This document shows positions 53,179 to 62,851 of a stretch of 64,000 nucleotides of DNA, piece after piece. This stretch comes from a bacterium (GTDB lineage Bacteria > Sumerlaeota > Sumerlaeia > SLMS01 > JAHLLQ01). Made by a program: the position numbers and the translations under genes. Positions within the stretch are counted from its first letter, which is position 1. The number at the start of each line of letters is the position of its first letter. The notes below the pieces were generated by a model. That model made no database searches and was not told the DNA's origin. It worked only from the letters and a program-made list of their open reading frames with translations. Where the stretch lies: positions 434,001-498,000 of the forward strand of contig JAHLLQ010000001.1 in assembly GCA_020444065.1 (NCBI GenBank), in the 5' to 3' direction.

Positions 53179-55065
53179 TTAATCTCTCCCGTGCCGTTTC
53201 TGGAGTGCGACCCACAGAATATCCACGTCGGAGGGATTCACGCCTGGGAGGCGCGATGCCTGGCCCAGCGTCGCGGGACGGAAGTGCTCGAGCGCGAGCT
53301 GAGCCTCTCGCCTCAACGAGCGAATCGAGGCGTAGTCCCAGTCCTGCGGCAAGTGCACCTCCTCGCGTTCTCGCATGGCTTCGACGCGTCGCAACTGCTT
53401 GCCCAGGTAGCCGGAGTACTGCGTCTCGGTTTCGACAAGCTGGCGGTAGCGCTCGCGTAAATCTGCGGGAACGCGATCTTCCAATGGACCCACGAGTCGT
53501 TCAAACTCATCGACCGTGAGATCGGGACGAGACAGGACGCGCGAGAGCATCAATGCCTTGTCGGGGCGCTCGAAACCGATCTCGTCCGCAACCTCCCAAT
53601 CGACATCGGAATGCCTCAGTGGCATTTCGTCGAGCCTCTCGCGCTCTGCTTCGACAGCATCGCGGAGCAACATTGTGCGTTCGTACTCTTCCTCTGTGAT
53701 CAAGCCAACGCGATAGGCGTACGGAGCCATTCGCAAGTCCGCGTTGTCGCAGCGAAGGATCAGGCGAAACTCCGCGCGACTGGTGAAAAGGCGATAGGGC
53801 TCACGATGGTCTTTGGTCAAAAGATCATCAACCATCACGCCCAGGTAGGCTTCATCGCGTCGAATCTCGAGGGGCTCCTGCTGCTTGATCGAAAGTGCGG
53901 CGCTGATTCCGGCGAGAAGTCCCTGGCCTCCGGCCTCCTCGTAGCCACTGGTGCCATTGATCTGACCGGCCAGGTAAAGACCCGGGACGCTTTTGGTCTC
54001 GAGTGTCGGATGCAACTGGCGCGGAGGCACGTAGTCGTATTCGACAGCATAGCCGTACAGAAGGAATTCGACGCGCTCGAGACCGGGAATGCTCCGCACG
54101 AAGTCTTCCTGTACCTCCCGCGGCAGACTTGTGGAGATGCCGTTCGGGTAGATCGATTCGCCATCGCGCGTTTCCGGCTCGAGGAAGATGTGATGGCTTG
54201 TGCGCTCCTCGAAACGAACGACTTTGTCTTCTATGGAAGGGCAATACCGTGGACCGACGCCTTCGATCACGCCCATGAAAAGCGGCGATTGATCGAGGCC
54301 ACCGCGAATGATTTCGTGGGTCTTCTCGTTAGTGCGCGTGATGTAACATGGGACCTGCGGCCGGTCGATGCGGGGAGTACGAATGCTCATCGGCGGGGCT
54401 GGCTCGTCGCCAGGCTGCAACTCGCAGACGGAGAAATCGATCGTAGAACGTCGCAGGCGCGCGGGCGTCCCTGTCTTGAGTCGTGCCGTCTCGAGCCCAA
54501 GGTCGAGAAAGGAACTTGCAAGGCGCTTCGAAGCCCGTTCGCCGATGCGTCCCCCCTCCGTCCTCACCATTCCACAGTGCATGACTGCATTCAGGAATGT
54601 TCCCGTCGTGAGAACCAGCGCTCGGCACTTGAGTCGAATGTCATCTGCCGTGACAAGGCCACAGATACGTCCGCCGCTGGTCAGTATCTCTGCGCCTTCT
54701 CCCTCGATGATGGTGAGATTCTCGACAGTCTCCAGGTACTCCTGAACCCACGCCGGATAAAGATCCTTATCGATCTGCGCGCGAGGTGCCTGAACGGCAG
54801 GTCCTTTTGAACGATTGAGAAGGCGATACTGAATGCCTGTCTCATCCGTTGCACGAGCCATCACCCCGTTGAAAGCGTCGATCTCTCGAACGAGGTGACC
54901 TTTGCCAAGTCCGCCGATTGCCGGGTTGCAGGAAGGCCGTCCGATGGCGGCTTTCTCCATCGTCAGTAGCGCCGTCGAACAGCCCATCCGCGCTGCCGCA
55001 TGGGCTGCTTCGATTCCGGCGTGTCCGCCGCCCACAACCAGCACATCGAATGATCGTTCCGTCAT
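53179..55065 (-). CDS. mnmG: tRNA uridine 5-carboxymethylaminomethyl modification enzyme MnmG
   Basis: A 628-residue FAD protein that, with MnmE, installs the cmnm5 group on wobble uridine of tRNAs. Evidence: the dinucleotide fold [21 protein letters not shown] at the start, [33 protein letters not shown], and [19 protein letters not shown], all hallmark blocks. The C-terminal helical domain binding MnmE and tRNA is present. The ATG at 55065 is chosen from family alignment; an extension to 55116 is possible. It lies downstream of the parvulin chaperone gene on the same strand. mnmE is not in the window. Confidence 0.96.
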   Translation of the reverse strand: MTERSFDVLVVGGGHAGIEAAHAAARMGCSTALLTMEKAAIGRPSCNPAIGGLGKGHLVREIDAFNGVMARATDETGIQYRLLNRSKGPAVQAPRAQIDKDLYPAWVQEYLETVENLTIIEGEGAEILTSGGRICGLVTADDIRLKCRALVLTTGTFLNAVMHCGMVRTEGGRIGERASKRLASSFLDLGLETARLKTGTPARLRRSTIDFSVCELQPGDEPAPPMSIRTPRIDRPQVPCYITRTNEKTHEIIRGGLDQSPLFMGVIEGVGPRYCPSIEDKVVRFEERTSHHIFLEPETRDGESIYPNGISTSLPREVQEDFVRSIPGLERVEFLLYGYAVEYDYVPPRQLHPTLETKSVPGLYLAGQINGTSGYEEAGGQGLLAGISAALSIKQQEPLEIRRDEAYLGVMVDDLLTKDHREPYRLFTSRAEFRLILRCDNADLRMAPYAYRVGLITEEEYERTMLLRDAVEAERERLDEMPLRHSDVDWEVADEIGFERPDKALMLSRVLSRPDLTVDEFERLVGPLEDRVPADLRERYRQLVETETQYSGYLGKQLRRVEAMREREEVHLPQDWDYASIRSLRREAQLALEHFRPATLGQASRLPGVNPSDVDILWVALQKRHGRD

Positions 55066-55143
55066 GTCCAATTCACTTCGAAGAAAAGGGGCGGCAGCTC
55101 TGAAGCCGCCGCCCAAGGATGAATCCGTTCTTCGACTTCGAGA

Positions 55144-57186
55144 TTACTCTTCGCTCTTGGAATTCTGATCAAGTTCTTTCAGATCGTCGACCAGGATAAC
55201 CACATCGGCATCTTCAAGAAGATCCTGGGAAACGCTGTCGCGCGCTTCCTGCTCTGCGACACGGGACAGGCGAATTCCGATCTCCTGCTTGGCGTCTTCA
55301 AAGGGCTTCACACTCTCGGCTGTCTTCTCGCCGATCCAAAATGCATAGACGCGATCGCCGATTACAACCGGGCCGTAGATTGAATTCTCCTCGGCATCTT
55401 CAATCAACGTTTCGCCGAAACCATCGAGGAAGTGAACTCCGACAGCTCCCATCTCCCCGCCCTTCTGAGCATCTGGCCCCTCGCCAATGGTGCGCGCCTT
55501 GTTCGAGAAGGCCTCTGGACTGGTTACATCGGCGAGTTTCTTGGTAACGCGATCCTTCTCTGCATCCAGAATCTCTGCGCGCTTCGCCTCGTCAGCACCG
55601 TCCGGAATCGGAGGGGCGACATAGAACTGCCAGACTTCAACTGTGGCAGGCTGACGATACTTCTCGATGTTCTTGTCGTATTCGGCACGCAGAACTTCCT
55701 CAGAGGGTGCTTCTACCTGCTCTTGGATTTCGGACCGATAATAGGCATTCGAGTAGAAGATATCGGCGAGAGAATCGATCTTCACCTTGAGCTCGTCGCT
55801 ATCCATAATGCCTTCGTGGTCCATGCTCCATTTGAAGAGTTGCTGGCGCATGCGAGGAAGAGTGCTCAGCATCTCGACGCGCTCCTCGATCGGCGTGTTT
55901 TCGTCAATGTGGGTACCGTAGTCGGCAAGGAAGTCACTGACTGGATACTCGAAGTCCTCGGTCTTTACGAGGATATCGCCCGCGTACTTGTCATCGAAGA
56001 TATTGGCGAGCGCTTCCTCGTTGATATCGATTCGGTCGCGGAACTGCAGGAAGAGACGCGAGAAAATCTCTCCAAACTTGGCGATTTGCATCTCCCGCCG
56101 GACAGCACGTTTGGCGGCTTGGTCGACTTCGTTGTACGGTTGATAGCCTTTCTCAAGGTGCTGCTCGCGATAGACGATTTGCCAGCCGTGCTTGGTGCGA
56201 ATGGGTTCGGAGAATTCACCATCACCAAGAGCCTCAAACGTCTCGGAAATTAGCGGCAGAATTTCCTGTTCGCTGTTCGGATCGACGACAATCAGACGCC
56301 CTGGCTCCTTGCTGTCCGAATACTCTTTCGCGACGTCCAGGAAGTCCTCGCCGTCCTTGAGTTTCTGATAGGCTTCGTCGATCCTTTGCTTTGCCTCTTC
56401 GGCTTTTTTTCCAGCCACGGGAACGAGCAGTAGTTCGCCAGTCTGCAGTGCCTGCGCAGGCATTTCCTCGCCATTCACGTCGATGACCTTGTCTGCCCGA
56501 GGCTTCTTTGTAGCGTCGTCGAGAATCTTGTCCGCCAGCGAAGCGTCGCCGGCGATCTTCTCTGCAATGCTCTCAAGCGTGTCGCCATCCTCGACCGTGT
56601 AGAAACGGTAGGTCGGAATGAAGATATGGCGCATCTGGAGTTGCTCGGGACGGCTGTAGTCCGACTTGTGCTCGTCGTAGTAGGTGCGCATCTGCTCTTC
56701 GGTTGGCTCTGGAAGATCCGACAAACCCATCTTCTCCACCCACATGTTACGGGCAAAGCGCTGCTTCTCGCGATCGAGGTGTTGCTGCTCGCCAGGGCTA
56801 GGCTTCAATCCGAGTTCACGTCCCTTTCGGGCCGCGGCCTGCTCAGTCGCCCAGGACTTGATGGCCATTAAGACGCGAGGCTTGGTGGCATTATTAATAT
56901 CAAAAGACATCATTCCCTGCGATCGCAGGATGGCGGGCGGATAGTCATGAACCATCGCGTTCCATTCGCCTGCAGTATAGGTCTTGCCGAACGCCTCGAA
57001 GATGGGATCCTCGTCCGCAAGATTGAGAGTAGCAGTGTCGATTGCCTCGACCTTCGCGGAAGAGACCGCCGCCGGTCTCGAGTCCTGAGCAAATGCCGAG
57101 GGGGCAATTGCGGCTGCGAATGCCAGGACGGCCGCCGCGGTTGCCGCTGCACGTGAAAGTCTGCGAATCGTCTGTTTCCGAGTCAT
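55144..57186 (-). CDS. SurA/PpiC-like periplasmic chaperone with LysM inside the parvulin domain
   Basis: A 680-residue exported protein. Residues 1-34 are a signal peptide. The N-terminal helical part (about 60-180) is SurA-like. The first parvulin domain starts QLQMRHIFIP (about 184-191), is interrupted by a LysM-type module (about 194-256: FYTVEDGDTLESIAEKIAGD to LLLVP), then resumes (EEAKQRIDEAYQKLKDGEDFLDVAKEYS to TKHGWQIVYREQHLEKGY). A second parvulin-like domain lies around 525-645 (QFYVAPPIPDG, KGGEMGAVGVHFLDGF). LysM binds peptidoglycan, so the protein may hold a folding chaperone near the cell wall; this is inference. It ends with an acidic tail. mnmG follows 78 bases downstream. 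Confidence 0.8.
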   Translation of the reverse strand: MTRKQTIRRLSRAAATAAAVLAFAAAIAPSAFAQDSRPAAVSSAKVEAIDTATLNLADEDPIFEAFGKTYTAGEWNAMVHDYPPAILRSQGMMSFDINNATKPRVLMAIKSWATEQAAARKGRELGLKPSPGEQQHLDREKQRFARNMWVEKMGLSDLPEPTEEQMRTYYDEHKSDYSRPEQLQMRHIFIPTYRFYTVEDGDTLESIAEKIAGDASLADKILDDATKKPRADKVIDVNGEEMPAQALQTGELLLVPVAGKKAEEAKQRIDEAYQKLKDGEDFLDVAKEYSDSKEPGRLIVVDPNSEQEILPLISETFEALGDGEFSEPIRTKHGWQIVYREQHLEKGYQPYNEVDQAAKRAVRREMQIAKFGEIFSRLFLQFRDRIDINEEALANIFDDKYAGDILVKTEDFEYPVSDFLADYGTHIDENTPIEERVEMLSTLPRMRQQLFKWSMDHEGIMDSDELKVKIDSLADIFYSNAYYRSEIQEQVEAPSEEVLRAEYDKNIEKYRQPATVEVWQFYVAPPIPDGADEAKRAEILDAEKDRVTKKLADVTSPEAFSNKARTIGEGPDAQKGGEMGAVGVHFLDGFGETLIEDAEENSIYGPVVIGDRVYAFWIGEKTAESVKPFEDAKQEIGIRLSRVAEQEARDSVSQDLLEDADVVILVDDLKELDQNSKSEE

Positions 57187-57453
57187 GCTTGTGAACTCCT
57201 CGTCTTGGGTTCGATAAGGCCCGCCATGGGCCGGAATGGGCGCATTGTCCGCTGATTCGACTGCGGTCTCCCCCGCCGGGTTAGAAGCGGAAGGGTAAAT
57301 CCTTCAAATTCAGTGCTCTCGTCACTCATCATCCCCAGTTTTCGAAGCTGGGCTTTGCTCTCAACCGGGGGCGCCGATTTCGGGCGATGGCGGCCCGGGA
57401 GGCAAGGAAATTCCGGCTGGCAGGCTTCGCTCTGAATCATCATCGGCGGACGT

Positions 57454-59148
57454 CTACGGCTTCGATTGACGGATGATTGAAACGATCAGCCAGAGGGACA
57501 GGAATCCCGTCACGACGAATCCCACAATGCCAATCAGAGGAATATCGTGCCACGTCGGCGGCACTCCGGACAGCACAATCACCGAGGAGCCGATCACCAG
57601 GGAACCGACGAGAATCGCCAGTGATAATCGGCTGCTGACTTTGTCCAGCATCGTCAGGAGCGGCTCCAGCCCGGTCGGTTCGAACTTGATGTCCAACCGC
57701 CCGCGCCGAATGGCGGAGAAGAACGTCCGCATCTGACCGGGAAGCTCTCTGAGGAAGTGCAGCATCTCGCCGGTTGCGTCCATCGTGTCCTGCGCAACCC
57801 GCAACGGATGCTTTCGAGCGCGTTGGAGCCGGCGCAGCATCGGCTCGGCCTCTGCAATCGGATCGAATTCGGGATTCAGCATCCGCCCCAGTCCTTCCAC
57901 GGTGCTAAGGGCTTTGACGACAAGCAACAGGTCCTGCGGAAGGCGCATACGGAAGTCGCCGAGGATCTCAACCAACTCCCGCAGCAAGCGCCCCAGTTCC
58001 ATCTTCTTCAGCGACTTGTGGAAGTGCTGGTTCATGAAGTGCTCGAGCGCCTTCTCGAGCTTCTCCCGATCGGGTTCCGTATCCCAATTCGAGAGACGTA
58101 CAAAGGACTTTGCCGCGAGCACCTCGTCGCGCTTCGCAATGGCGGTGACGAGGTCTGCGAACTCCTCGCGTTCGCGTCGGCTGAGATGACCCATCATGCC
58201 GAAGTCGAGATAGCAGATCGTGCCGTCGCTCATGACCAGATGATTCGCTGGATGAGGGTCGGCGTGAAAGAAACCGAACACCAGAATCTGTTGAATCATG
58301 TACTTGTAGCCGCGATGCGCGATCTGGTTTGGATCGAAATCGGCCTTGCGCAGCTCTTCGATGTTCGAGGGTTTGATCCCCCGAACGAATTCCATCGTGA
58401 GCACACGCGGCGAGGTCAGATCGTGGTACACCGTCGGGACATACACGCCTTCTTCGTGACGGAATTCGCCGAGGAAGGCCTCCATATTGGCGGCTTCGGT
58501 GGTGAAATCGAGCTCGTTGTGGATCGTCTGAGAGAAGTCCTCGATCACCTTGGAGGGATTGTGGGCTTCCATCCCCTCCATGTGGCGCTCGGCGAGTTCC
58601 GCGAGGTGAAACAGAATATCCAGATCGGTCTCGACGATACGCTTGATCCCGGGACGCTGGACCTTGACGACGACTTCCTTGCCGTCTTTCAATTTCGCAC
58701 GGTGGACCTGACCGATCGATGCGGCCGCGATCGGAGTCTCCTGAAAGTCATCGTACACCGACTCGATCGACTCGCCCAGATCCTCCTCTACAATCTTGCG
58801 AACTTCATCGAACGAGAAGGCAGGAACGTGGTCCTGCAGTTTCTCGAATTCGACGACAATTTCTTCGGACAAGATGTCAGGATGCGTGGAGAGAATCTGG
58901 CCAAGCTTGATGAACGTCGGGCCGAGTTCCTCGATCGCCATGCGCGTCCGTTCGGCGGATGTTGCCTTCTGAATGGCTTCCGACTGGTCGCCCCGGGCGA
59001 TCAGCTTCAGCCCCTTCTCGACATAGCTCTCCAGGTTCAGGCGCTCGACAAGATCGTCGAATCCATACTTGAAGAGCACCGCAAGAATCTGGCGGTAGCG
59101 CTGGGCGTGCAAATAGGTTCGTTCGATAACTCGGATGCTGTTGAGCAA
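57454..59148 (-). CDS. ABC1/UbiB-family atypical kinase
   Basis: A 564-residue membrane-associated protein of the ABC1/ADCK/UbiB family, needed for quinone synthesis or lipid homeostasis. Family motifs: the KxGQ-type block LGPTFIKLGQILSTHPDI, the ATP-lysine strand VVVKVQRPGIKRIVETD, HADPHPANHLV and CYLDFGMMGHLS. Two C-terminal membrane helices (about 510-530 and 538-558) anchor it. Length is typical. It is separated from the parvulin gene downstream by about 270 bases. Confidence 0.9.
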   Translation of the reverse strand: MLNSIRVIERTYLHAQRYRQILAVLFKYGFDDLVERLNLESYVEKGLKLIARGDQSEAIQKATSAERTRMAIEELGPTFIKLGQILSTHPDILSEEIVVEFEKLQDHVPAFSFDEVRKIVEEDLGESIESVYDDFQETPIAAASIGQVHRAKLKDGKEVVVKVQRPGIKRIVETDLDILFHLAELAERHMEGMEAHNPSKVIEDFSQTIHNELDFTTEAANMEAFLGEFRHEEGVYVPTVYHDLTSPRVLTMEFVRGIKPSNIEELRKADFDPNQIAHRGYKYMIQQILVFGFFHADPHPANHLVMSDGTICYLDFGMMGHLSRREREEFADLVTAIAKRDEVLAAKSFVRLSNWDTEPDREKLEKALEHFMNQHFHKSLKKMELGRLLRELVEILGDFRMRLPQDLLLVVKALSTVEGLGRMLNPEFDPIAEAEPMLRRLQRARKHPLRVAQDTMDATGEMLHFLRELPGQMRTFFSAIRRGRLDIKFEPTGLEPLLTMLDKVSSRLSLAILVGSLVIGSSVIVLSGVPPTWHDIPLIGIVGFVVTGFLSLWLIVSIIRQSKP

Positions 59149-59352
59149 GAAGTTCCCTCCGAAGGCGCACGAGCATTAGGACGCCATTGAAAGATGGAGC
59201 AAATCCAGAACCAATTGCGACTGAGTGTACCCCAACCGGCCAAACAGCTCAACCCGTTTGTTTTCAACTATTTATGGCGAACAAAATGACGATCCAGGAG
59301 GTGAAAGCGTTCCCCCAGCGGACACCCTGCGGGACAGGTGCGCCGTCTTGCC

Positions 59353-60072
59353 TCAGTTGACCGGTTTTCGTCCGCGCACCGTCAGAAGCGTTGCCGAATG
59401 GAACCCGATATCGTGGAGACGCGCGCGAATTTCTTCCCCTCGACGGCAGAAGTGCTCTCGGTTCGCCGTTTGACCCGCGCGTTCGAGGTACTGGTCGATG
59501 ACCTTGTCCAGGTGTTCTAAAGTCTCCGGCGCCTTGGGATCAGGGGTGAGATCCTTGTGGTCAATGACCACTTCGACTTCGAGATTCGACCACTCGAGCA
59601 GTTCCAAGAGCTCCGCTCGCCGGAAGGTCTTGAAGTGACTGATGCCCAGCGAGCGGTCGATCTCTCCCCACCAATGGTGCATGATCGCGTGGGTCTGCTG
59701 AGTCTCCGTCAGGTCATCGCGATACATCTCCGTCAGCAGGAAGGTTCCGCCGGGGCGAAGAACACGGGACATCTCGCACATCGCGGAATATCGATCGGCG
59801 AGGTGGTGGATGGAATTGCAGATTCCGACAGTATCGAAGCTGGCGTCCGGCAGGCCAATCCTCGCGGCACTCATTTGCAGCAACTTGATGTCGCGCTCGC
59901 CGAACAGCTCTTGAGCCTGCTCGAAGCCCTTGTCGGATTCATCGATGCCGGTCACCGAGCGCACATCCTGCAGATTCTCCATCATCCAGTGTGCAAAGAA
60001 TCCACGGCCGGTGGCGACATCGAGAATATCTCCGCCGAATTGACCGGCTGTCAGTTGCTCGTGCTTATCCAT
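59353..60072 (-). CDS. Class I SAM-dependent methyltransferase
   Basis: A 239-residue methyltransferase. The SAM motif is ILDVATGRGFFAHWM (residues 16-30), then an acidic end of strand 2 (TGIDESDKG), SFDTVGICNSIHHL, and RVLRPGGTFLLTEMYR. The pattern is that of UbiE/Methyltransf_11 enzymes; substrate unknown. The short N-terminus suggests a small substrate. It begins about 70 bases from the 95-residue unknown gene upstream on the same strand. Confidence 0.85.
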   Translation of the reverse strand: MDKHEQLTAGQFGGDILDVATGRGFFAHWMMENLQDVRSVTGIDESDKGFEQAQELFGERDIKLLQMSAARIGLPDASFDTVGICNSIHHLADRYSAMCEMSRVLRPGGTFLLTEMYRDDLTETQQTHAIMHHWWGEIDRSLGISHFKTFRRAELLELLEWSNLEVEVVIDHKDLTPDPKAPETLEHLDKVIDQYLERAGQTANREHFCRRGEEIRARLHDIGFHSATLLTVRGRKPVN

Positions 60073-60146
60073 GAGAAATCCCCTCCGACGTGTGGTACGC
60101 AGCGGAGGGGATGATGCTTCAAGTTCTGGAAAGTGTCGATCGCGGA

Positions 60147-60434
60147 TCAGTCTTTCAAGACCCGGTCAATCTTCCCAATCTTCAACCGGTTCGCAATCTC
60201 GAAACCGGGGCCGCGCTTGGATTCCACGATGAAGAGGTCGATCCCCTTGTCGCTGGGCTTCTTCGACTCAACCAGCGTGGGCTCTTCCACGACGCCGACG
60301 GCGGAGCGCTCCAGGTACTTGGCGAGCGTTTCCTCGGGGCGCGTCGAAAAGACGGCCAGCAGCAGCGCCAGGTTGCATGTGCCGCTGTTCACGACCACGC
60401 GAAAAACTTGTCCATCCTCATCCTTATATTTCAT
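60147..60434 (-). CDS. Hypothetical 95-residue protein
   Basis: A small soluble protein starting MKYKDEDGQVFRVVVNSGTC, with a Glu/Lys-rich middle and a C-terminal KIGKIDRVLKD. No family recognised. The ATG at 60434 is chosen for AAAGGA eight bases upstream; another ATG at 60443 is in frame, but the same AAAGGA would lie too close to it. Divergent from xseA. It may be co-transcribed with the methyltransferase downstream. Confidence 0.5.
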   Translation of the reverse strand: MKYKDEDGQVFRVVVNSGTCNLALLLAVFSTRPEETLAKYLERSAVGVVEEPTLVESKKPSDKGIDLFIVESKRGPGFEIANRLKIGKIDRVLKD

Positions 60435-60579
60435 CGTTCGCATCCTTTTCGCACTTCGTTGCCTGTGAATAAAGGGAATCGGGCGGGCCGCGGGGTCAAG
60501 GGAAGACGCCCACCAGTCTCGATTGCACTGCATGTCCAGCCAGGATAACGTTCAGCCAGCTCCGTCGAGGAATCCGTGA

Positions 60580-61842
60580 ATGGAAGACCTACGCCCGCTC
60601 TCGCCCCCAGGCAGCACACAAGATCCAGATCGCAAGCCCCTGACCGTATCAGAACTGACGGCCCAAGTGCGATTCCTACTGGAGGATCGGTTCCCGCGGG
60701 TCTGGGTCGAAGGCGAGATCAGCAACTGGACGGTGGCGGCTTCCGGTCATGCCTACTTCGCCCTGAAGGACGGCGGTGCAGTCTTGAGTTGCGTGATGTG
60801 GCGGTCGTCGCTGTCGCGTACCTCCGCCCAATTCCGCGATGGCGACCAAGTGGAAGCACGCGGTCGGCTGAGCCTCTTCGAGCGCCGCGGCCAGTACCAG
60901 TTGGTCGCCGATTCTCTGCAGCAGAAAGGCGCTGGCGCGCTTTGGCAGAAGTTCCTGGAAATGAAGGCGCGACTTGAGGCGGAGGGCCTCTTCGACCCGG
61001 ATCGCAAACGTCGAATCCCCACCCTGCCCAATTCGATCGGCATCGTGACATCTCCAACAGGTGCTGCAGTGCGCGACATGCTGAACGTGCTTAAGCGCAG
61101 GGCGCCCGGCATTCCGGTGACGATCTGGCCGGCGAAGGTGCAAGGGCGGGGAGCAGCCACTGAGCTCATTGAGGGCGTGCGCAAGTTGGGCGGCTCGGGA
61201 CGGATCGATGTGCTCATCATCGGCCGGGGCGGCGGGTCGTTGGAGGACCTGTGGGAGTTCAACGATGAGGGCTTGGCGCGCGCGATCGCGGCGTGTCCCG
61301 TGCCGGTCATTTCGGCGGTCGGGCACGAGGTCGATTTCTCGATCAGCGATTTTGTCGCGGACCTTCGCGCACCAACGCCCTCGGCGGCGGCGGAACTTGT
61401 CAGCGCGGATCATGCACAGTTCCAGGCGCGAATTCGCGATCTGACAGAGCGGACGGAAAGAGCGATGATGTCTCGCCTGAGCGATTTGCGCCATCGCGTG
61501 CGGGCGGCGACGTCGAGCTATGCCTTGCGCGAGCCGGAGACTCGCCTTCGAGAAGCGCAACAACGTGTGGATGATGCACTGCGGCGACAGGATGATGCAG
61601 TGCATGATCGATTGCTCGAACACCGCCATCGTATGAAGCGCGCATTGGCGGCAATGCAGGGACACGATCCGGCGCTCATTCTGAAGAAGGGCTATGCCAT
61701 CGTTCGTCGCGTGAAGAACGGACGTGTCGTGACGACGGCGGAGAAACTGAAACCCGGGCAGCACGTGCGAACGGAGTTCATCGATGGGACTGTGCGATCT
61801 GTGATTACGGACGACGCGCCGGATCTGTTCGAAGGCGCCTGA
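60580..61842 (+). CDS. xseA: Exodeoxyribonuclease VII large subunit
   Basis: A 420-residue subunit of the single-strand-specific exonuclease VII. The N-terminal OB domain is seen (LTVSELTAQVRFLLEDRF, WVEGEISNW, GHAYFALKDGGAVLSCVMW). The catalytic domain has IGIVTSPTGAAVRDMLNVL, VLIIGRGGGSLEDLWEFND and SAVGHEVDFSISDFVADLR, the conserved blocks. The helical C-terminus is coiled and Arg-rich. xseB is not visible after the stop. A strong terminator follows. Confidence 0.96.
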   Translation: MEDLRPLSPPGSTQDPDRKPLTVSELTAQVRFLLEDRFPRVWVEGEISNWTVAASGHAYFALKDGGAVLSCVMWRSSLSRTSAQFRDGDQVEARGRLSLFERRGQYQLVADSLQQKGAGALWQKFLEMKARLEAEGLFDPDRKRRIPTLPNSIGIVTSPTGAAVRDMLNVLKRRAPGIPVTIWPAKVQGRGAATELIEGVRKLGGSGRIDVLIIGRGGGSLEDLWEFNDEGLARAIAACPVPVISAVGHEVDFSISDFVADLRAPTPSAAAELVSADHAQFQARIRDLTERTERAMMSRLSDLRHRVRAATSSYALREPETRLREAQQRVDDALRRQDDAVHDRLLEHRHRMKRALAAMQGHDPALILKKGYAIVRRVKNGRVVTTAEKLKPGQHVRTEFIDGTVRSVITDDAPDLFEGA

Positions 61843-61852
61843 GTACAAAGAA

Positions 61853-61877
61853 CGGCCCCCGCAAGACGCGGGGGCCG
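61853..61877. terminator. Bidirectional terminator, ten-base stem
   Basis: CGGCCCCCGC and its complement around a five-base loop (AAGAC), then AGTTGTTTCTT. It separates the convergent xseA and dockerin genes; an A-rich run precedes it (ACAAAGAA). Confidence 0.85.
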
Positions 61878-61906
61878 AGTTGTTTCTTGCGCTGGAGTGC
61901 GACGTC

Positions 61907-62851
61907 TTACCGGACCGGAAGCGTCGGCACTTCGGAGCTATTGATGGCCCACAGATAGAGCAGGCGAGCATCGAGCACGGTGATCTGCGAGTCCATGTTG
62001 ACATCGAAAGTGTCGTACTGGCCGCTGTTGATGATTGTGCCCATGACGATGCGATAGAGCAGGATGGCGTCGGTGGAGTTCACTGCGCCGCTACGGTTGA
62101 CGTCGCCGAACAGGGGCTTGTCGCCCGAGTTGGTCGGATCACTGTCCTGCTCGATCTCGAGGACGTCGTCGAAGCCATCGCCATCGAGGTCGCCCGTGGA
62201 GACCATGATGGAGAAGGTGTCGAGGAAGGATCCGCTCTCGGTCGTGGAGCGGAAGCCGTTGAACTGGGTCACGCCACTGTCGCGGAAGCCGAGGTTGCTG
62301 AGGTACGTGCTGCCGTCGACGAGGCAATCCCAGATCTCGTTCGTGTAGTCGACGCGGAGGACGATGCGTGTCCAGGAGTCATTCTGGTAGTTCACGCCGC
62401 CATCGACGTAGCTGGCGCCCGTGTTGCCGGTGCCGTCGCCGTCGAGGCAGGAAATCGTGTAAGTGTCAACGCCGGTGGACTTGAATGCGATGACAGCAGA
62501 AGCTGCGGGATCGTCCGGGGGAAGCTGGGGAGCAGCCGCACCAGGGCCCTGGTGGTAAGCTTCGATGAAGATCGAGTCGAGGCCCGAGCCGTCCATGGCG
62601 AAATCGATGGAAGAGGCGGGGTCCTGGACGACGTACTGTCCGCCCTGGTGTGCGCCCGCGTCGGCTGCGATGGAGGCAGTGCTTTCAAGGACGGCCCAAC
62701 CGCCCTGTCCGTCGAGATCGCCGACGGTGAAAGCTGTTCCGCTCGGGTCTCCGCTGGCCTCGAAGCCAGTTTCGTACACCGCGGCGGCGCCGCCGAGAAC
62801 GGGGAGCGCCAACCCGGCAGTCAGCAGTGCAGCAAGTTTGATCCGATTCAC
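61907..62851 (-). CDS. Secreted lectin-like protein with dockerin-type tail
   Basis: A 314-residue exported protein. Residues 1-24 are a signal peptide (LAALLTAGLALPVLGG). Residues about 25-215 form a beta-sandwich (jelly-roll) domain, possibly concanavalin-like (GGWAVLESTASI; SWTRIVLRVDYTN). The tail has LDGDGFDDVLEIEQDSDP, then PLFGDVNRSGAVNSTDAILLYR and YDTFDVNMDSQITVLDARLL, two EF-like dockerin motifs similar to those of the giant SBBP protein. The start is a GTG at 62851, supported by GGGAG eight bases upstream. The protein is likely anchored or assembled at the cell surface. Confidence 0.8.
   Translation of the reverse strand: MNRIKLAALLTAGLALPVLGGAAAVYETGFEASGDPSGTAFTVGDLDGQGGWAVLESTASIAADAGAHQGGQYVVQDPASSIDFAMDGSGLDSIFIEAYHQGPGAAAPQLPPDDPAASAVIAFKSTGVDTYTISCLDGDGTGNTGASYVDGGVNYQNDSWTRIVLRVDYTNEIWDCLVDGSTYLSNLGFRDSGVTQFNGFRSTTESGSFLDTFSIMVSTGDLDGDGFDDVLEIEQDSDPTNSGDKPLFGDVNRSGAVNSTDAILLYRIVMGTIINSGQYDTFDVNMDSQITVLDARLLYLWAINSSEVPTLPVR

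Noticed and set aside
53611-54810. 399-residue open frame opposite mnmG
   Set aside because: mnmG hallmark blocks cover the same bases on the minus strand.
57757-59190. 477-residue open frame opposite the UbiB-family gene
   Set aside because: Shadow of a gene with clear kinase motifs on the other strand.
60676-62004. 442-residue open frame opposite xseA
   Set aside because: xseA motifs are complete on the plus strand, and the antisense frame runs through the terminator.
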